Positions 1 to 8,901 of a DNA stretch of 64,000 nt are shown here, one piece after another. A program made the position numbers and the translations under genes. Under the pieces are notes generated by a model. That model was not told where the DNA came from, ran no database searches, and saw only the letters and a list, made by a program, of their open reading frames with translations. Source of the DNA: Paenibacillus lentus (GTDB lineage: Bacteria; Bacillota; Bacilli; Paenibacillales; Paenibacillaceae); NCBI RefSeq assembly GCF_003931855.1, contig NZ_CP034248.1, positions 3,596,001 to 3,660,000 of the forward strand. Direction: 5' to 3'. The stretch's first letter is position 1; each line of letters begins with the position of its first letter.

Positions 1-3000
1 AAGTATCAACATACTTAAAATTCATATGAATAGCATGAAAAGCTGCACGAGGTCGCTGTGCATCCAAAAGACAATCAATGATCTCATTATAATCAACAGT
101 CGTATGTTGAGCCCAGGAGGGAAAAACATTCCTCCAGTAAGCAGCACGGAGTGCTTCATTCCCATCCAAGAGACACCAAGTTGATCTTTCAAATGGTGCG
201 CTTAGGAGTAATCTCTCACGATCATTCGTAGTTAACTCCTCGGCTGTAAGTTGAAGTAACTCAATACGCAAATTATCTTTAATCTCCAACAAAAATCCTC
301 TAAGGCACCACTCGGCTTTTATTTGATAATCTCCGTTTAGTGAAAGTAACTGTTGAATGAATTCGCTTTGTGCTTGGACTCCAGTAACAACTGATGTTAG
401 ATATTGCCCAATAACATTAGCTGCATTGCTATCTATAATTAGCTGCTTAATTCCTTCAAAGCCAAATTTGTTCCAAATTTCTTTGATAGCCTCGTGGCGC
501 AATTGGCTAATTTGCTCTTCATGTTTAGAAAAGTCATAGTTCTCTTCTACGATTACATCACTTGATTCAAGTATCCATTGATCAGCAAACAGCCAGGCAT
601 AACGAATAATAGGATTATGAGGCTGGAGGAGATCATAAGAATGACGAGCACGATCACGTGTTACCTCACTAAGTTTCCGCTTGCGGCTTAGTCGAGTAAA
701 AGCATACTGTCGAATATATTCCCGCAATACGGCTTTGGCATATTCATTAGTATTTTTTGACCAATCATCGATTAGATCCCAAATCTTATTTTGATCTTTT
801 TTAGGAAGTCCTTGAAGACATTTAACCAGATCTCCGAGCGTCTCCTCGTCATGAGTTGGCCAAGCTATTAAATTATCTAGAGCATTTCGGTTAAAGGTAT
901 ATCTTTCTTTTTGTGTAACAACCTGCCCAGCTCCTGATGCGTCTCCGCGCCAATTAGGTTTATAGTTGTAGCCTCCTATTTTAGTACCGGATTTAATTTG
1001 TTCAATACATATTTCCCAGCCGATAGCTGGAAAACGCTTGATAATAATCTCAAGTACCTTCAACCTTTGTTCCACCGATGCCGCTGTTTGGGGCATCCAA
1101 GACCTGAAAATTGCCTTCAGGCTATTAATGGGTTTGTTTCCCCAATTATCTTCAATCTTAACTTGAGAGAGCTGAGCTAATATTGCCGCTACACGCCATA
1201 AATTTTTCGGCCTCCATGCAAGGGATTCCAAGCCCCAGAGAAGTCCTGTCCGTGCTGGGCTAGCACCAAATAGATTGCTGTCAACTGGTTTGAGAAGACT
1301 AAGAGTAACAGGGTTACTGTTATTTAAGTCCGTCTCTATAATATTCATGAATTCTTCTGGTGCAGCCTCTGCATAGTGTGGAAGATCATCACTATGTGAG
1401 AGCATCTTTTCTAATGTCAGTGGTGTTAAGAGCTTTCGGATCAATGTGACAATATGATATTCTACATTAAGACCAAGTCGACTATGAAATAGATTATTGC
1501 CATGAACAGATAAAATGACAAGTGTTTCACAGATGCCTGCACGCAATGCATTTGAATGGGATCGTTTTTTGTCGTAAAGTGAGGCAGCCCATCGATCTTT
1601 TTCAGGTAACTCTAAAGCTGGGTTAATTTCGGATAATACAAATTCAGCAGCCCTGAAAAAACGATTAAGATCAGCTACTGTCATGACATGCGCAATTGCA
1701 AACACTGCATCAATCTTCGAAGCAACACCTCGATAATCACCCACTGACCATACTGGACTGTCCTCTAGCTTAAGCAATGGAGCAATATCGTTTTCAATTA
1801 TTTCATAACTTTGATCCGCGATACTCGATAATATCTTTTGATCGGCATTTGATTTAAAGTGCCAGGCACCGATTAATGCCATGGGTACAAGAGACTTTGC
1901 ACTGTCATCATTTCGTGCCCAATCTGGTTTACTAATTGCAGCGTTTTTAGAAAGGCGCCGGCGTAAAATTGTTGGTGACCGCCCAGATTCTCTAGCAAGC
2001 CTATCGATATCGCTATCCTCTATTCCCATTGAGGTAAGAGCTTCTTTGAAAGTCTCATGACTAAGTAAGTCAAGTTTAACATCAGGAACAATGTCGACGA
2101 CATTACGGGGTCTGTATAGAATGCAATGAAGCCGGTTATAAGTGTCAATGAGTTCACGTTCTACAGTATCAGAATAAACGATGGGAATAAATGTTACCTT
2201 TGAAGAAACGAGGACTCTTAGAGCATCAGGTGATGTGAAAACTGCCGATAGATCCTTATAATTGTTCAGTTCCTTATCGTCAAACAAGCATGCCAAAAAT
2301 GCTAGTGCTTCCAAATGAGAATCAGCAGTGACAACAAACGGTTTATTGCTTCCCTTTTCTAGCCAATTCTTAAAGGTCTCTCGATACATAGCAATCGAAG
2401 GAGCAAATAATGAAGGTGTAAGATGGGGATCACTAGCATTTGCCCAACGGTTCCATGCTTGATTCAGTGTCTCGTAACCACTAGTTGTTAGGTTAAGTTG
2501 CTCCGCAAGCCAAATTTGCGCTGGTACAGATTGTTCTAACCATTGTTCAAGATCATTCGCATCAAAGACTCTGACATTTTTCCATTCACCAGTTGCATTT
2601 TTCTCTGTTTCCCATTTTATCTTAGCAGGCCAATTACGAGGGGTGACAAAAATATAAGTACTTTGTATTCTTATGCAAGCTTCAATTGAAGCTAACCGAG
2701 CATTAAAATCGTCCCCTGCCTTTACCAATGGATTTTTATCGGTCCCAAACTCCCAGTATGAATCACCTATAGGTACCCAAGGTGTTGCATCATTTGCTTG
2801 GACAAAGCCATCAGAGCCCCTACGCTGCGAATTGTCGTAACCTGGGAAATCGACCTTGATAAGTCCGTTGCCAGTTGAGTGCACCAGTTTTCTCAACAGT
2901 ACAGGAAGTAGACTTCTGGCTTCTAGGTAACGATCAGCCCATTCTTCTATTTGCCTCGCCTTGATTGTCAAGAAGCTGGGAATAAAGTGGTAGATGTTAT

Positions 3001-3244
3001 TGGCCTTCTCAGTTAGTACGATTTCCTGTTGAACGTAAGAGGCCTGCATTTCAAGTAATTGCTTACTGTTTGCGCCAAAGGTATTTTCCAAGCGAACTGC
3101 CAAGTCTGTGGTTAACGATGATTCGCCATTAAGAAGAGCAGATAACGATGATTGATCTATCCCTAGTCTTTTGGCGGCTTCTAAATTAGATATTTCTGAG
3201 GGAATAATCGTTTGACGTACGTATTTGCCTAAATGGTTATTCAT
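1..3244 (-). CDS. Large HigA-like HTH + PD-(D/E)XK-like protein, C-terminus off the left edge
   Basis: The frame opens with ATG at 3244 behind GGAAGTGG and stays open for 1081 codons to the window edge, so the 3' end is missing. Residues ~15-70 read as a HigA/XRE helix-turn-helix (SALLNGESSLTTDLAVRLEN). Residues ~130-200 look like a PD-(D/E)XK nuclease core: aspartates in VDFPGYD, then YWEFGTDK (E165, K170) and LVKAGDDF (K175). Residues ~225-250 carry DLEQWLEQ and IWLAEQL. The rest (~270-1081) is a long, apparently helical region with a conserved-looking ARESGRSPTILRRRL segment near residue 420 and a WGLESLAWRPKN block. I see no Walker A motif, so STAND-like ATPase activity is not supported by what is visible. 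By architecture a DNA-damaging defence or toxin-antitoxin effector with its own DNA-binding domain is plausible, but the function is inference. Confidence 0.75.
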   Translation of the reverse strand, partial: MNNHLGKYVRQTIIPSEISNLEAAKRLGIDQSSLSALLNGESSLTTDLAVRLENTFGANSKQLLEMQASYVQQEIVLTEKANNIYHFIPSFLTIKARQIEEWADRYLEARSLLPVLLRKLVHSTGNGLIKVDFPGYDNSQRRGSDGFVQANDATPWVPIGDSYWEFGTDKNPLVKAGDDFNARLASIEACIRIQSTYIFVTPRNWPAKIKWETEKNATGEWKNVRVFDANDLEQWLEQSVPAQIWLAEQLNLTTSGYETLNQAWNRWANASDPHLTPSLFAPSIAMYRETFKNWLEKGSNKPFVVTADSHLEALAFLACLFDDKELNNYKDLSAVFTSPDALRVLVSSKVTFIPIVYSDTVERELIDTYNRLHCILYRPRNVVDIVPDVKLDLLSHETFKEALTSMGIEDSDIDRLARESGRSPTILRRRLSKNAAISKPDWARNDDSAKSLVPMALIGAWHFKSNADQKILSSIADQSYEIIENDIAPLLKLEDSPVWSVGDYRGVASKIDAVFAIAHVMTVADLNRFFRAAEFVLSEINPALELPEKDRWAASLYDKKRSHSNALRAGICETLVILSVHGNNLFHSRLGLNVEYHIVTLIRKLLTPLTLEKMLSHSDDLPHYAEAAPEEFMNIIETDLNNSNPVTLSLLKPVDSNLFGASPARTGLLWGLESLAWRPKNLWRVAAILAQLSQVKIEDNWGNKPINSLKAIFRSWMPQTAASVEQRLKVLEIIIKRFPAIGWEICIEQIKSGTKIGGYNYKPNWRGDASGAGQVVTQKERYTFNRNALDNLIAWPTHDEETLGDLVKCLQGLPKKDQNKIWDLIDDWSKNTNEYAKAVLREYIRQYAFTRLSRKRKLSEVTRDRARHSYDLLQPHNPIIRYAWLFADQWILESSDVIVEENYDFSKHEEQISQLRHEAIKEIWNKFGFEGIKQLIIDSNAANVIGQYLTSVVTGVQAQSEFIQQLLSLNGDYQIKAEWCLRGFLLEIKDNLRIELLQLTAEELTTNDRERLLLSAPFERSTWCLLDGNEALRAAYWRNVFPSWAQHTTVDYNEIIDCLLDAQRPRAAFHAIHMNFKYVDT

Positions 3245-3667
3245 AGTCCCACTTCCTTTCCATCTAAAAGTTTTAGAATAAGTATCGGTCAGATATTCGT
3301 TTGCAAATTTTGAAAATTTATAAATAAACCTTACGTCTCTTGAAGCATGCATAGGATTGTATTTTATTAGTACTTTTAGAACTAGTGTAATGGTATAAAA
3401 TGGATATATCAGACCCACGCACTCTTAATGTTTCTATTTAAATTGTAATCCATTGAAGGAGATCGCTGTCTCATCTTCCCAAACAATATAAGCCAAAATC
3501 TATTCTACAGAAGATTTAGCCCGTTTTAAAATCAATTTGGCCTCAATTCTGAACGAATCGATGCCCAAATCTTCTTTGATCCCAGTTAAACTTTTTCTCA
3601 GCATAGTTGTATTTCAAAATTAGTCCCAACTAATCTCTTGTTATTATTTCTTATTAAACCATCCAAT
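3245..3667. other. Gene-free leader region of the large HTH-nuclease gene
   Basis: No convincing reading frame on either strand. It separates two minus-strand genes and is AT-rich. It probably holds the promoter of the large gene ending at the left edge; the Shine-Dalgarno of that gene lies just above 3244. No strong terminator hairpin was seen. Confidence 0.5.
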
Positions 3668-4528
3668 TTAACCAAATAAAGATAAATACTTTTCCTTGAA
3701 TAAATCTATGTTGCTCAAACCTAATGAGATCAATGCTGTTGAAAATATAAAAGCTTGAACAAGCCAACCGGTCTTAGGATAAATATCTTGGAACCATTCA
3801 TTAATGCTTATCTCAATAATTATAGTCTTGTTTCCAACACGCTTTTTTGCCTCTAAGCAATTTTTCTGCCCAGAGTATTTAATTGAATTATGCGCATCAG
3901 CATTCCGTATATTTCTATCTAATAATTTTGTAAAGGCTTCATATTGGTAATTCGTTTCCTCATTAAAAAGTTGAATTTTTTTGTGAAGAGTTAGTTTTAG
4001 AATATCATCTCTATTTACTTGTTCGCCCTTTGATATTCTCACCAACTCAATACAATTTGCTAATATCATACTTATAAATTCAACCGATTTAGAATAAGCA
4101 TTGATAAATTGACCCATTACTCTTTTCCTATCTCCCAAACTTTTGTTTTGCTTTCTTTGAAATTCTCCCATTTGATTTATAGCTTCTCTGTGAAGTCTCA
4201 ACGTTTCAACATAGCTCGATACTCTCTCCTGCTCTGGATTATCTAGAGATCCACGCCAAAAATTTAGAATTGATGCTAATGCGACAGACCTATCTGATTT
4301 TATTGCTCCTAAATAAATTTCAACAAAACTATGCATCAATTCTTTCACTTTTTCTTTACCATATTGCGAAAGGTCGCTCTCCCATTCTGATAATATCTTA
4401 TGTAATTGATCATCCGTACCTAGTACAGACCTTAATTCGATCATTTCGATTGCCTCGTCTCCAAACAGACCTTCCAAGGTTAAATCATCTAACTCATTTA
4501 GGGAGTCATGATAATTAATATAATCCAT
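3668..4528 (-). CDS. HEPN-type protein of unknown role
   Basis: 286 residues, ATG at 4528 behind AAGGAGA. Mostly helical and charged. Near residues 205-220 it has LLDRNIRNADAHNSIKY, in which RNADAH fits the R-x4-6-H motif of HEPN domains, preceded by a long helix as expected. HEPN proteins are often RNases in toxin-antitoxin, abortive infection and other defence systems, but many are inactive. The neighbour downstream on the same strand is the large HTH-nuclease protein, 423 bp away, and a YolD-like gene lies upstream. No nucleotidyltransferase partner is adjacent; one sits at 12.9-13.3 kb. The HEPN assignment rests on one motif and its helical context. No signal peptide or clear membrane segment. 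Confidence 0.6.
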   Translation of the reverse strand: MDYINYHDSLNELDDLTLEGLFGDEAIEMIELRSVLGTDDQLHKILSEWESDLSQYGKEKVKELMHSFVEIYLGAIKSDRSVALASILNFWRGSLDNPEQERVSSYVETLRLHREAINQMGEFQRKQNKSLGDRKRVMGQFINAYSKSVEFISMILANCIELVRISKGEQVNRDDILKLTLHKKIQLFNEETNYQYEAFTKLLDRNIRNADAHNSIKYSGQKNCLEAKKRVGNKTIIIEISINEWFQDIYPKTGWLVQAFIFSTALISLGLSNIDLFKEKYLSLFG

Positions 4529-4733
4529 TGGTTTCTTTCTCCTTATGAAATAGTTAATTCAAAAGTACAGTTCGTTTTTTAATTCATTTTTGTAAAGATT
4601 AATAACTAGACTAGCAAATTGAGTGACGTATGACTCCTTGCCATAATTGTCTGTAAAATAAAGTATGATTTTACTTATAAATTTCAATAGAAATATCGGA
4701 TATACTCATCTTTGTCCTCCGGCCTTTCTCTAC

Positions 4734-4988
4734 TTAATCTCTAGGATAATTGACCTCCATAATATCCATAAACGACACTTTAACTACAGCTCTATCATTT
4801 TGCATGATATGTACTTTCCCTGTTCTTGAATCCATCTTGTCAATTTGTCCACGAACAGTCTCTTCCCATCCCCACACAGTAAGGACAATTTCAGAGTTTT
4901 CGTAATATGCCTCTGTTAATTGGTTTCCCATCTCTTCAAGTACAAATTCGTCTCTCGTGGGTCTCTTCGCTACTTTATTCTTTGCCAT
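4734..4988 (-). CDS. YolD-like family protein
   Basis: 84 residues, ATG at 4988 with GGAGG 11 nt upstream. The protein matches the YolD-like pattern: RDEFVLEEMGNQL at the start, then LTVWGWEETVRGQIDKMD, then a C-terminal segment with KVSFMDIMEVNYP. In Bacillus yolD genes often sit beside a Y-family DNA polymerase (UvrX) on prophages. Here no such polymerase is in the window, so this is a solo copy within the accessory island. The molecular function of the family is not established. It is transcribed in the same direction as the HEPN gene but ~200 bp away, so co-transcription is uncertain. Confidence 0.85.
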   Translation of the reverse strand: MAKNKVAKRPTRDEFVLEEMGNQLTEAYYENSEIVLTVWGWEETVRGQIDKMDSRTGKVHIMQNDRAVVKVSFMDIMEVNYPRD

Positions 4989-5613
4989 TTATTTAAATCC
5001 TCCATGATGTTTTAGATAGTGTTGTTATTTCCAATTGTACACCATATCTGTCGTTGTTCTCTGCATCTGTATTAAATAATATCAATCAGAATGCAAGATT
5101 ACGAAGGCCATTTCACCAAAATTCCCAAATAAAAAAGAGCATCCAATTCTGGACACTCATCTTTTTTAATCGCTTCTCGTATTGCTTATATCCATCATCA
5201 ATCATTACATCAATTCTACGCACCAAATCATATAAATTAAAATTAAAACTAATCATATCATTATTCACACACAAATCCCACCTTAACCACACTTATCCAA
5301 ATTTCATTTTAAATTACTAATGAGCTCCACCTTAGAATCGATTTAGTATCCAGATGCTACAAAGGAGAGTAATTCAAAGCAAAAAACAGCATCCTCTTTC
5401 ACTTAACAGCAATATAAAAAAATATGGAGATATATTAGACAACCTCGTAAGTATGTCTTAGTATCTCCTTTTCTCTTACAGTCAGTTCAATATTATGTTC
5501 TAATGCACCATTTCAGCATTTTCATAATTCAACTTAGTTTCCAATGTTTTCTCTCAGTTCATTAACATTAAAAGACTTAATGTAATATTTGTTTCATCTA
5601 ATAAAACATTACC
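4989..5613. other. Gene-free AT-rich stretch with one terminator-like hairpin and a coding relic
   Basis: Near 5130-5170 a minus-strand hairpin (GAGTGTCC / GGATGCTC with two wobble pairs) is followed by a T-run and could end transcription coming from the UPF0489 gene. Around 5440-5515 the minus strand has a short open stretch ending HTYEVV that looks like the tail of a lost gene. A short plus-strand frame at 5054-5320 has no ribosome binding site or recognisable motif and was not called. Confidence 0.4.
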
Positions 5614-6369
5614 CTACCACTTCTCCATATCGGCTAAATCTATCCCCAACTCACTCAAGACTATATCTAACAAATATGATGCCCCTGCGGCTCCACCAGA
5701 ATAATCGGGCGAAATAGCAATTGTTATCAAATCCCATATATACAACTCATTCAAGCCTTTAACGTATTCTCTTATTATTGCTTCTGAAACAAAATCAGAC
5801 ACTCCTATTGCGTCGGTATTATTGAATGCATCAATATCCAGGTCCAGGATGGCAGACCTATTACCTATATACTCTTCAAAACTATTCTTGTCATATGAAT
5901 TTAAAAATTCTCCTGTATGACGGAATAATTTTGAACTATACTTGCAATTGCTGGGGAGGCAATCTGCATACTCTTCTCGTACATCTGATATATCGTTAAG
6001 TTCTAGATTATCTCTCGATACAAAAATCACTTCTTCTACAGTTCCTCTTCCAATCGATGCCCATATAAAATTGTCAATGTGCATCAAATTAGACTCAGGG
6101 ACTTGACCCGATGATCTGTCATAGCTTCTACTTACCTTCATAATGTCTTCTTTAGATTTTGCATCAAATAAACCTCTTACGATTAGTCCATCTGGCACAT
6201 CATCAAAATGCGAATCTACATGAACAACTAATGCCCCCTCTTGAATTCTATTCTCTATTTTAGATATCTCCCAAGCAGCAAATGCCCAGTTATGATCTCT
6301 CATTATGTACACCCGTTTGTCTTTTGACTGTAGCTTCCAGTCAATATCTTTGCTCCAAGGGTAATTCAT
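5614..6369 (-). CDS. UPF0489 family protein, peptide-arginase-like
   Basis: About 251 residues from ATG at 6369, chosen because GGGGGATATCAA places a Shine-Dalgarno at the right distance; a GTG at 6387 is upstream. Residues near 45-55 read VVHVDSHFDD and a later block reads AILDLDIDAFNN. The D-x-H-x-D and D-x-D pairs are the metal-binding signature of the arginase/deacetylase fold and of the UPF0489 family. UPF0489 members include peptide arginases that convert arginine to ornithine in ribosomal peptides, but most are uncharacterised. A 64-residue gene lies immediately upstream on the same strand and is probably co-transcribed. No dedicated peptide-maturation enzymes are next to it, so a RiPP role is only a possibility. 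Confidence 0.75.
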   Translation of the reverse strand: MNYPWSKDIDWKLQSKDKRVYIMRDHNWAFAAWEISKIENRIQEGALVVHVDSHFDDVPDGLIVRGLFDAKSKEDIMKVSRSYDRSSGQVPESNLMHIDNFIWASIGRGTVEEVIFVSRDNLELNDISDVREEYADCLPSNCKYSSKLFRHTGEFLNSYDKNSFEEYIGNRSAILDLDIDAFNNTDAIGVSDFVSEAIIREYVKGLNELYIWDLITIAISPDYSGGAAGASYLLDIVLSELGIDLADMEKW

Positions 6370-6446
6370 TTGATATCCCCCAATCACATTCTTGTCCTGG
6401 CTGTATCACCTAATGAAAGTCATATTTTACTTAGATATTTGCTCAA

Positions 6447-6641
6447 TCAATATTGTACAAATATCTCCACCCCACTAATAGAAATTTCGTCTTCTTCAAC
6501 GTGTTCTTGTTTGGCAATTTCTTTTTTTAAATAAATGTTTAGCTTAATCTCATCTATTGATATGTTTTCGGGAATATAATCAAAACGTACTTCCTTTTCA
6601 TGTCCATGTACACAGTACACAACGTTAAAAATCTTTGTCAT
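6447..6641 (-). CDS. Small acidic protein of unknown function
   Basis: 64 residues, ATG at 6641 with AGGGTGATGAAGAA in front. Contains a single YCVHGH near residue 10 and an acidic, helix-prone middle, ending in GVEIFVQY. It is not recognised. It precedes the UPF0489 gene by ~77 bp on the same strand, so the two look like an operon. It has very few arginines, which argues against its being the substrate of a peptide arginase. Confidence that it is a real gene comes from its start signal and operon position only. Confidence 0.5.
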   Translation of the reverse strand: MTKIFNVVYCVHGHEKEVRFDYIPENISIDEIKLNIYLKKEIAKQEHVEEDEISISGVEIFVQY

Positions 6642-7353
6642 TTCTTCATCACCCTATCTCTGATCTCTTGAAAAAAGTCATATTTCGTCTGTAATCTTAA
6701 CCGAAACGATGCTACTATTCTTTAAAAGTATTTCTTGATTCGTAATTTGCACTTTTAAAATATAGTCATTCTTATTGGTAATTGATAGCAATTCTCCGCT
6801 CACTCCTTTGCTGTTAATGAGTATATTCGGCGACGATTGCCGCAGGATGTAGGTAATTCCCCACTTCCCTCTTGCTCGTGTAAACGCGATTATACATACC
6901 CCTGCTGTTAACCTTATCTATTTCCCGTATGTACTTTGGCTGAGCACCTACATCCCGATTGGTGAAGCTTGATGATTCTTGGGGCGTTTTCTATATCCGG
7001 AGTCATAGGATTAGAAGTGCATAGCATATGGCTGATTTGCTTTGGAAATCGAATATCATAAGGCCTTTCCAAACAAATAAACACTTTAGACGCGTTGGTC
7101 TGAAATGATGCGTAACTGACGGCAATTCTTTGAAATTCTGCATCTTCATTATGTGTTATCGCCTATTGTCGTTTAAATCTTTCTCATTGTATCTTAGACT
7201 TTTGGGATAAATGAGTCCTGCCAGTCCCGGAACATGGATGGTAATCATTACTTGACATTTTTTGGATAGAGAAAGCTCTAACTTTACTAAAAACAACAAT
7301 CCCCTCTAAGTAAATCAGAAAGTTTTCCAATCCACTTTAAGGGGAGCATAATA
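6642..7353. other. Decayed coding region without an intact gene
   Basis: Two minus-strand stretches read like former protein: about 7160 down to 6940 (contains KVFICLERPYDIRFPKQI and ends HTGNR) and about 6930 down to 6680 (contains GKWGITYILRQSS and ends VSVKITDEI). Each is bounded by stops and lacks a start with a ribosome binding site. They may be two pieces of one lost gene. I cannot name the family. Confidence 0.4.
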
Positions 7354-7713
7354 TTAATTCTTTAGGTTATCAATAGTTTCAAGTATATCATTAATAAATC
7401 CTTCGATTATTCTCACTTCACTTAGCTTGCGTTTCGATAAAGCTATATTTATTCTGTCTTTTATTTCTACATATTCAAATAAAGTTTCATCGCTCAAATT
7501 ATTGTATTCTTTGAATAATTCTGAAGGTGTTATATGTAAGGCAAGCATTAATTTCTGAAGGGTTTCTAGAGATATGTTTCTTTCTCCACGCTCAATACCA
7601 CCAACATATGGTTGCGGTAATTCTACTAATTCACCCAAATCAGCTTGCGTTAGTCCACGAGCTTTACGAAATGATCTAATCCGTTCTCCCACATATTCAT
7701 TAATCGAAATCAT
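7354..7713 (-). CDS. XRE-family transcriptional repressor
   Basis: 119 residues, ATG at 7713 behind GAGGGGTGG. Residues ~8-62 form a classical Cro/CI helix-turn-helix: IRSFRKARGLTQADLGELV followed by QPYVGGIERGERNISLETLQ. The ~50-residue C-terminal part is helical and may dimerise. It is divergent from the DGQHR gene, and the intergenic gap holds a 15-bp perfect inverted repeat that is a natural operator for it. Such repressors commonly autoregulate and control a neighbouring accessory gene. The regulatory link is inferred from arrangement. Confidence 0.85.
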   Translation of the reverse strand: MISINEYVGERIRSFRKARGLTQADLGELVELPQPYVGGIERGERNISLETLQKLMLALHITPSELFKEYNNLSDETLFEYVEIKDRINIALSKRKLSEVRIIEGFINDILETIDNLKN

Positions 7714-7769
7714 AAATTGACCACCCCTCTATTTAAAGAGTAGGTGTCGTGATACAAATTTTAAATACA

Positions 7770-7809
7770 CTCAAACTATATATTACCATTAGGAAATATA
7801 TAGTTTGAG
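7770..7809. promoter_or_regulatory. Perfect 15-bp inverted repeat, probable operator
   Basis: Arms 7770-7784 (CTCAAACTATATATT) and 7795-7809 (AATATATAGTTTGAG) are exact reverse complements separated by 10 bp. The element sits between the divergent XRE and DGQHR genes, 57 bp from the former and 48 bp from the latter start. Symmetry and position suggest the binding site of the XRE dimer. No T-run follows, so a terminator is unlikely. Confidence 0.75.
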
Positions 7810-7857
7810 ATATAAAATTATCATATAAACTACTTTTAATATAGAATGGGGATTTAG

Positions 7858-8856
7858 ATGGATAAAATACCACATCAGTATGTAATAGAAAATGTACTTC
7901 AGACAAAAATGAGAGGAAAAGTAGCCTACCAAAGTACGTTCCCTTCTTCTATTGCTTTAAAGTTAACTTACGTGAAACCTTTTAATCATCCTTCCGGTAA
8001 GGGTTATCAGAGACCAGCGGATAAAAAGCGTATTGATGATTTTGCTATGTATCTTTCCAAAGGTGACGATGCATTATTTACTCCTATCTTGTTAAATGGG
8101 GGCGGTATGTGGGAATTTTCTGCTTATGATAATAACAGAGCATCATATGGAAGATTAATATGTAAAAGCAAAGCTTCACTGATGGATGGTCAACACAGAC
8201 TTGGAGGAATAAAAAGATACATTGAAGAAACAAACTCTGAAATAAATATTCCTTTTATGGCTTTCCACTATTTAGATGAAGACGAAGAAATTAATTTTTT
8301 TGATACAATAAATACAAAAGCAAAAGGAATAAGCTCCTCATTGAGTAAGTATTTAAAAAGAGAATCCGATGAGTTAAGCTGGATCGCTACAGAACTACTA
8401 ACAATGAGCGAAAGCCCATTTTACCATATTGGTAGCATTACTGGAAAAAGAAGTAAAGGCAGGCACATTACGCTTCAAAATATTTACAGGATGCTTAAGT
8501 ACTTTTTTAAAGATGTTACGCTTAACTCCTTTACTAAAAATGAAAAACTTGGTCTTGTAATATTGTATTTCAACTCAATAAGAGAACTCTATCCGAATGA
8601 TTGGATTAATTACAAAGAATATAAACTCACCCATATTGTGTGTTTAGATGCTTTGGCGATATCTGGGTCTAAAATTCTGCTTGATTGTAAAAAGGAAAAT
8701 AGTATTCATGTTGATTATCAAGCTTTTGGAAAGTCGATTAAGAGACTCAAAAAAATTAATTGGTCTGCAGAAGGACCATTTAAATATTTAAAAGGTATAT
8801 CTGGTTCAAAAACTTTAGCGATAGAACTATATGAGGTTATGAGTCATTCAAAGTAA
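7858..8856 (+). CDS. DGQHR-domain protein (DndB-like)
   Basis: 332 residues, ATG at 7858 behind GGGGAT. The motif LMDGQHRLGGIKRY near residue 115 and the following FFDTINTKAKGISSSLSKYL are the hallmarks of the DGQHR/DndB superfamily. DndB regulates DNA phosphorothioation in the Dnd system; other DGQHR proteins occur in phage-defence islands with unknown activity. No dndA, C, D, E or sulfur-modification genes are visible, so this is a solo member. It faces the recombinase genes convergently, with 45 bp between its stop and that of the tnpC-like gene. Probably under control of the divergent XRE regulator. Confidence 0.8.
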   Translation: MDKIPHQYVIENVLQTKMRGKVAYQSTFPSSIALKLTYVKPFNHPSGKGYQRPADKKRIDDFAMYLSKGDDALFTPILLNGGGMWEFSAYDNNRASYGRLICKSKASLMDGQHRLGGIKRYIEETNSEINIPFMAFHYLDEDEEINFFDTINTKAKGISSSLSKYLKRESDELSWIATELLTMSESPFYHIGSITGKRSKGRHITLQNIYRMLKYFFKDVTLNSFTKNEKLGLVILYFNSIRELYPNDWINYKEYKLTHIVCLDALAISGSKILLDCKKENSIHVDYQAFGKSIKRLKKINWSAEGPFKYLKGISGSKTLAIELYEVMSHSK

Positions 8857-8901
8857 CACCCCTACACAACCCGAGAAAATACAAGGAGTAGCTTTATTAA
8901 G

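Noticed and set aside
1..3244. STAND NTPase call for the large protein
   Set aside because: No Walker A motif was found in the visible 1081 residues, so an ATPase claim is not supported.
5054..5320. Plus-strand gene beside yolD
   Set aside because: No start signal, no motif, AT-rich low-complexity translation.
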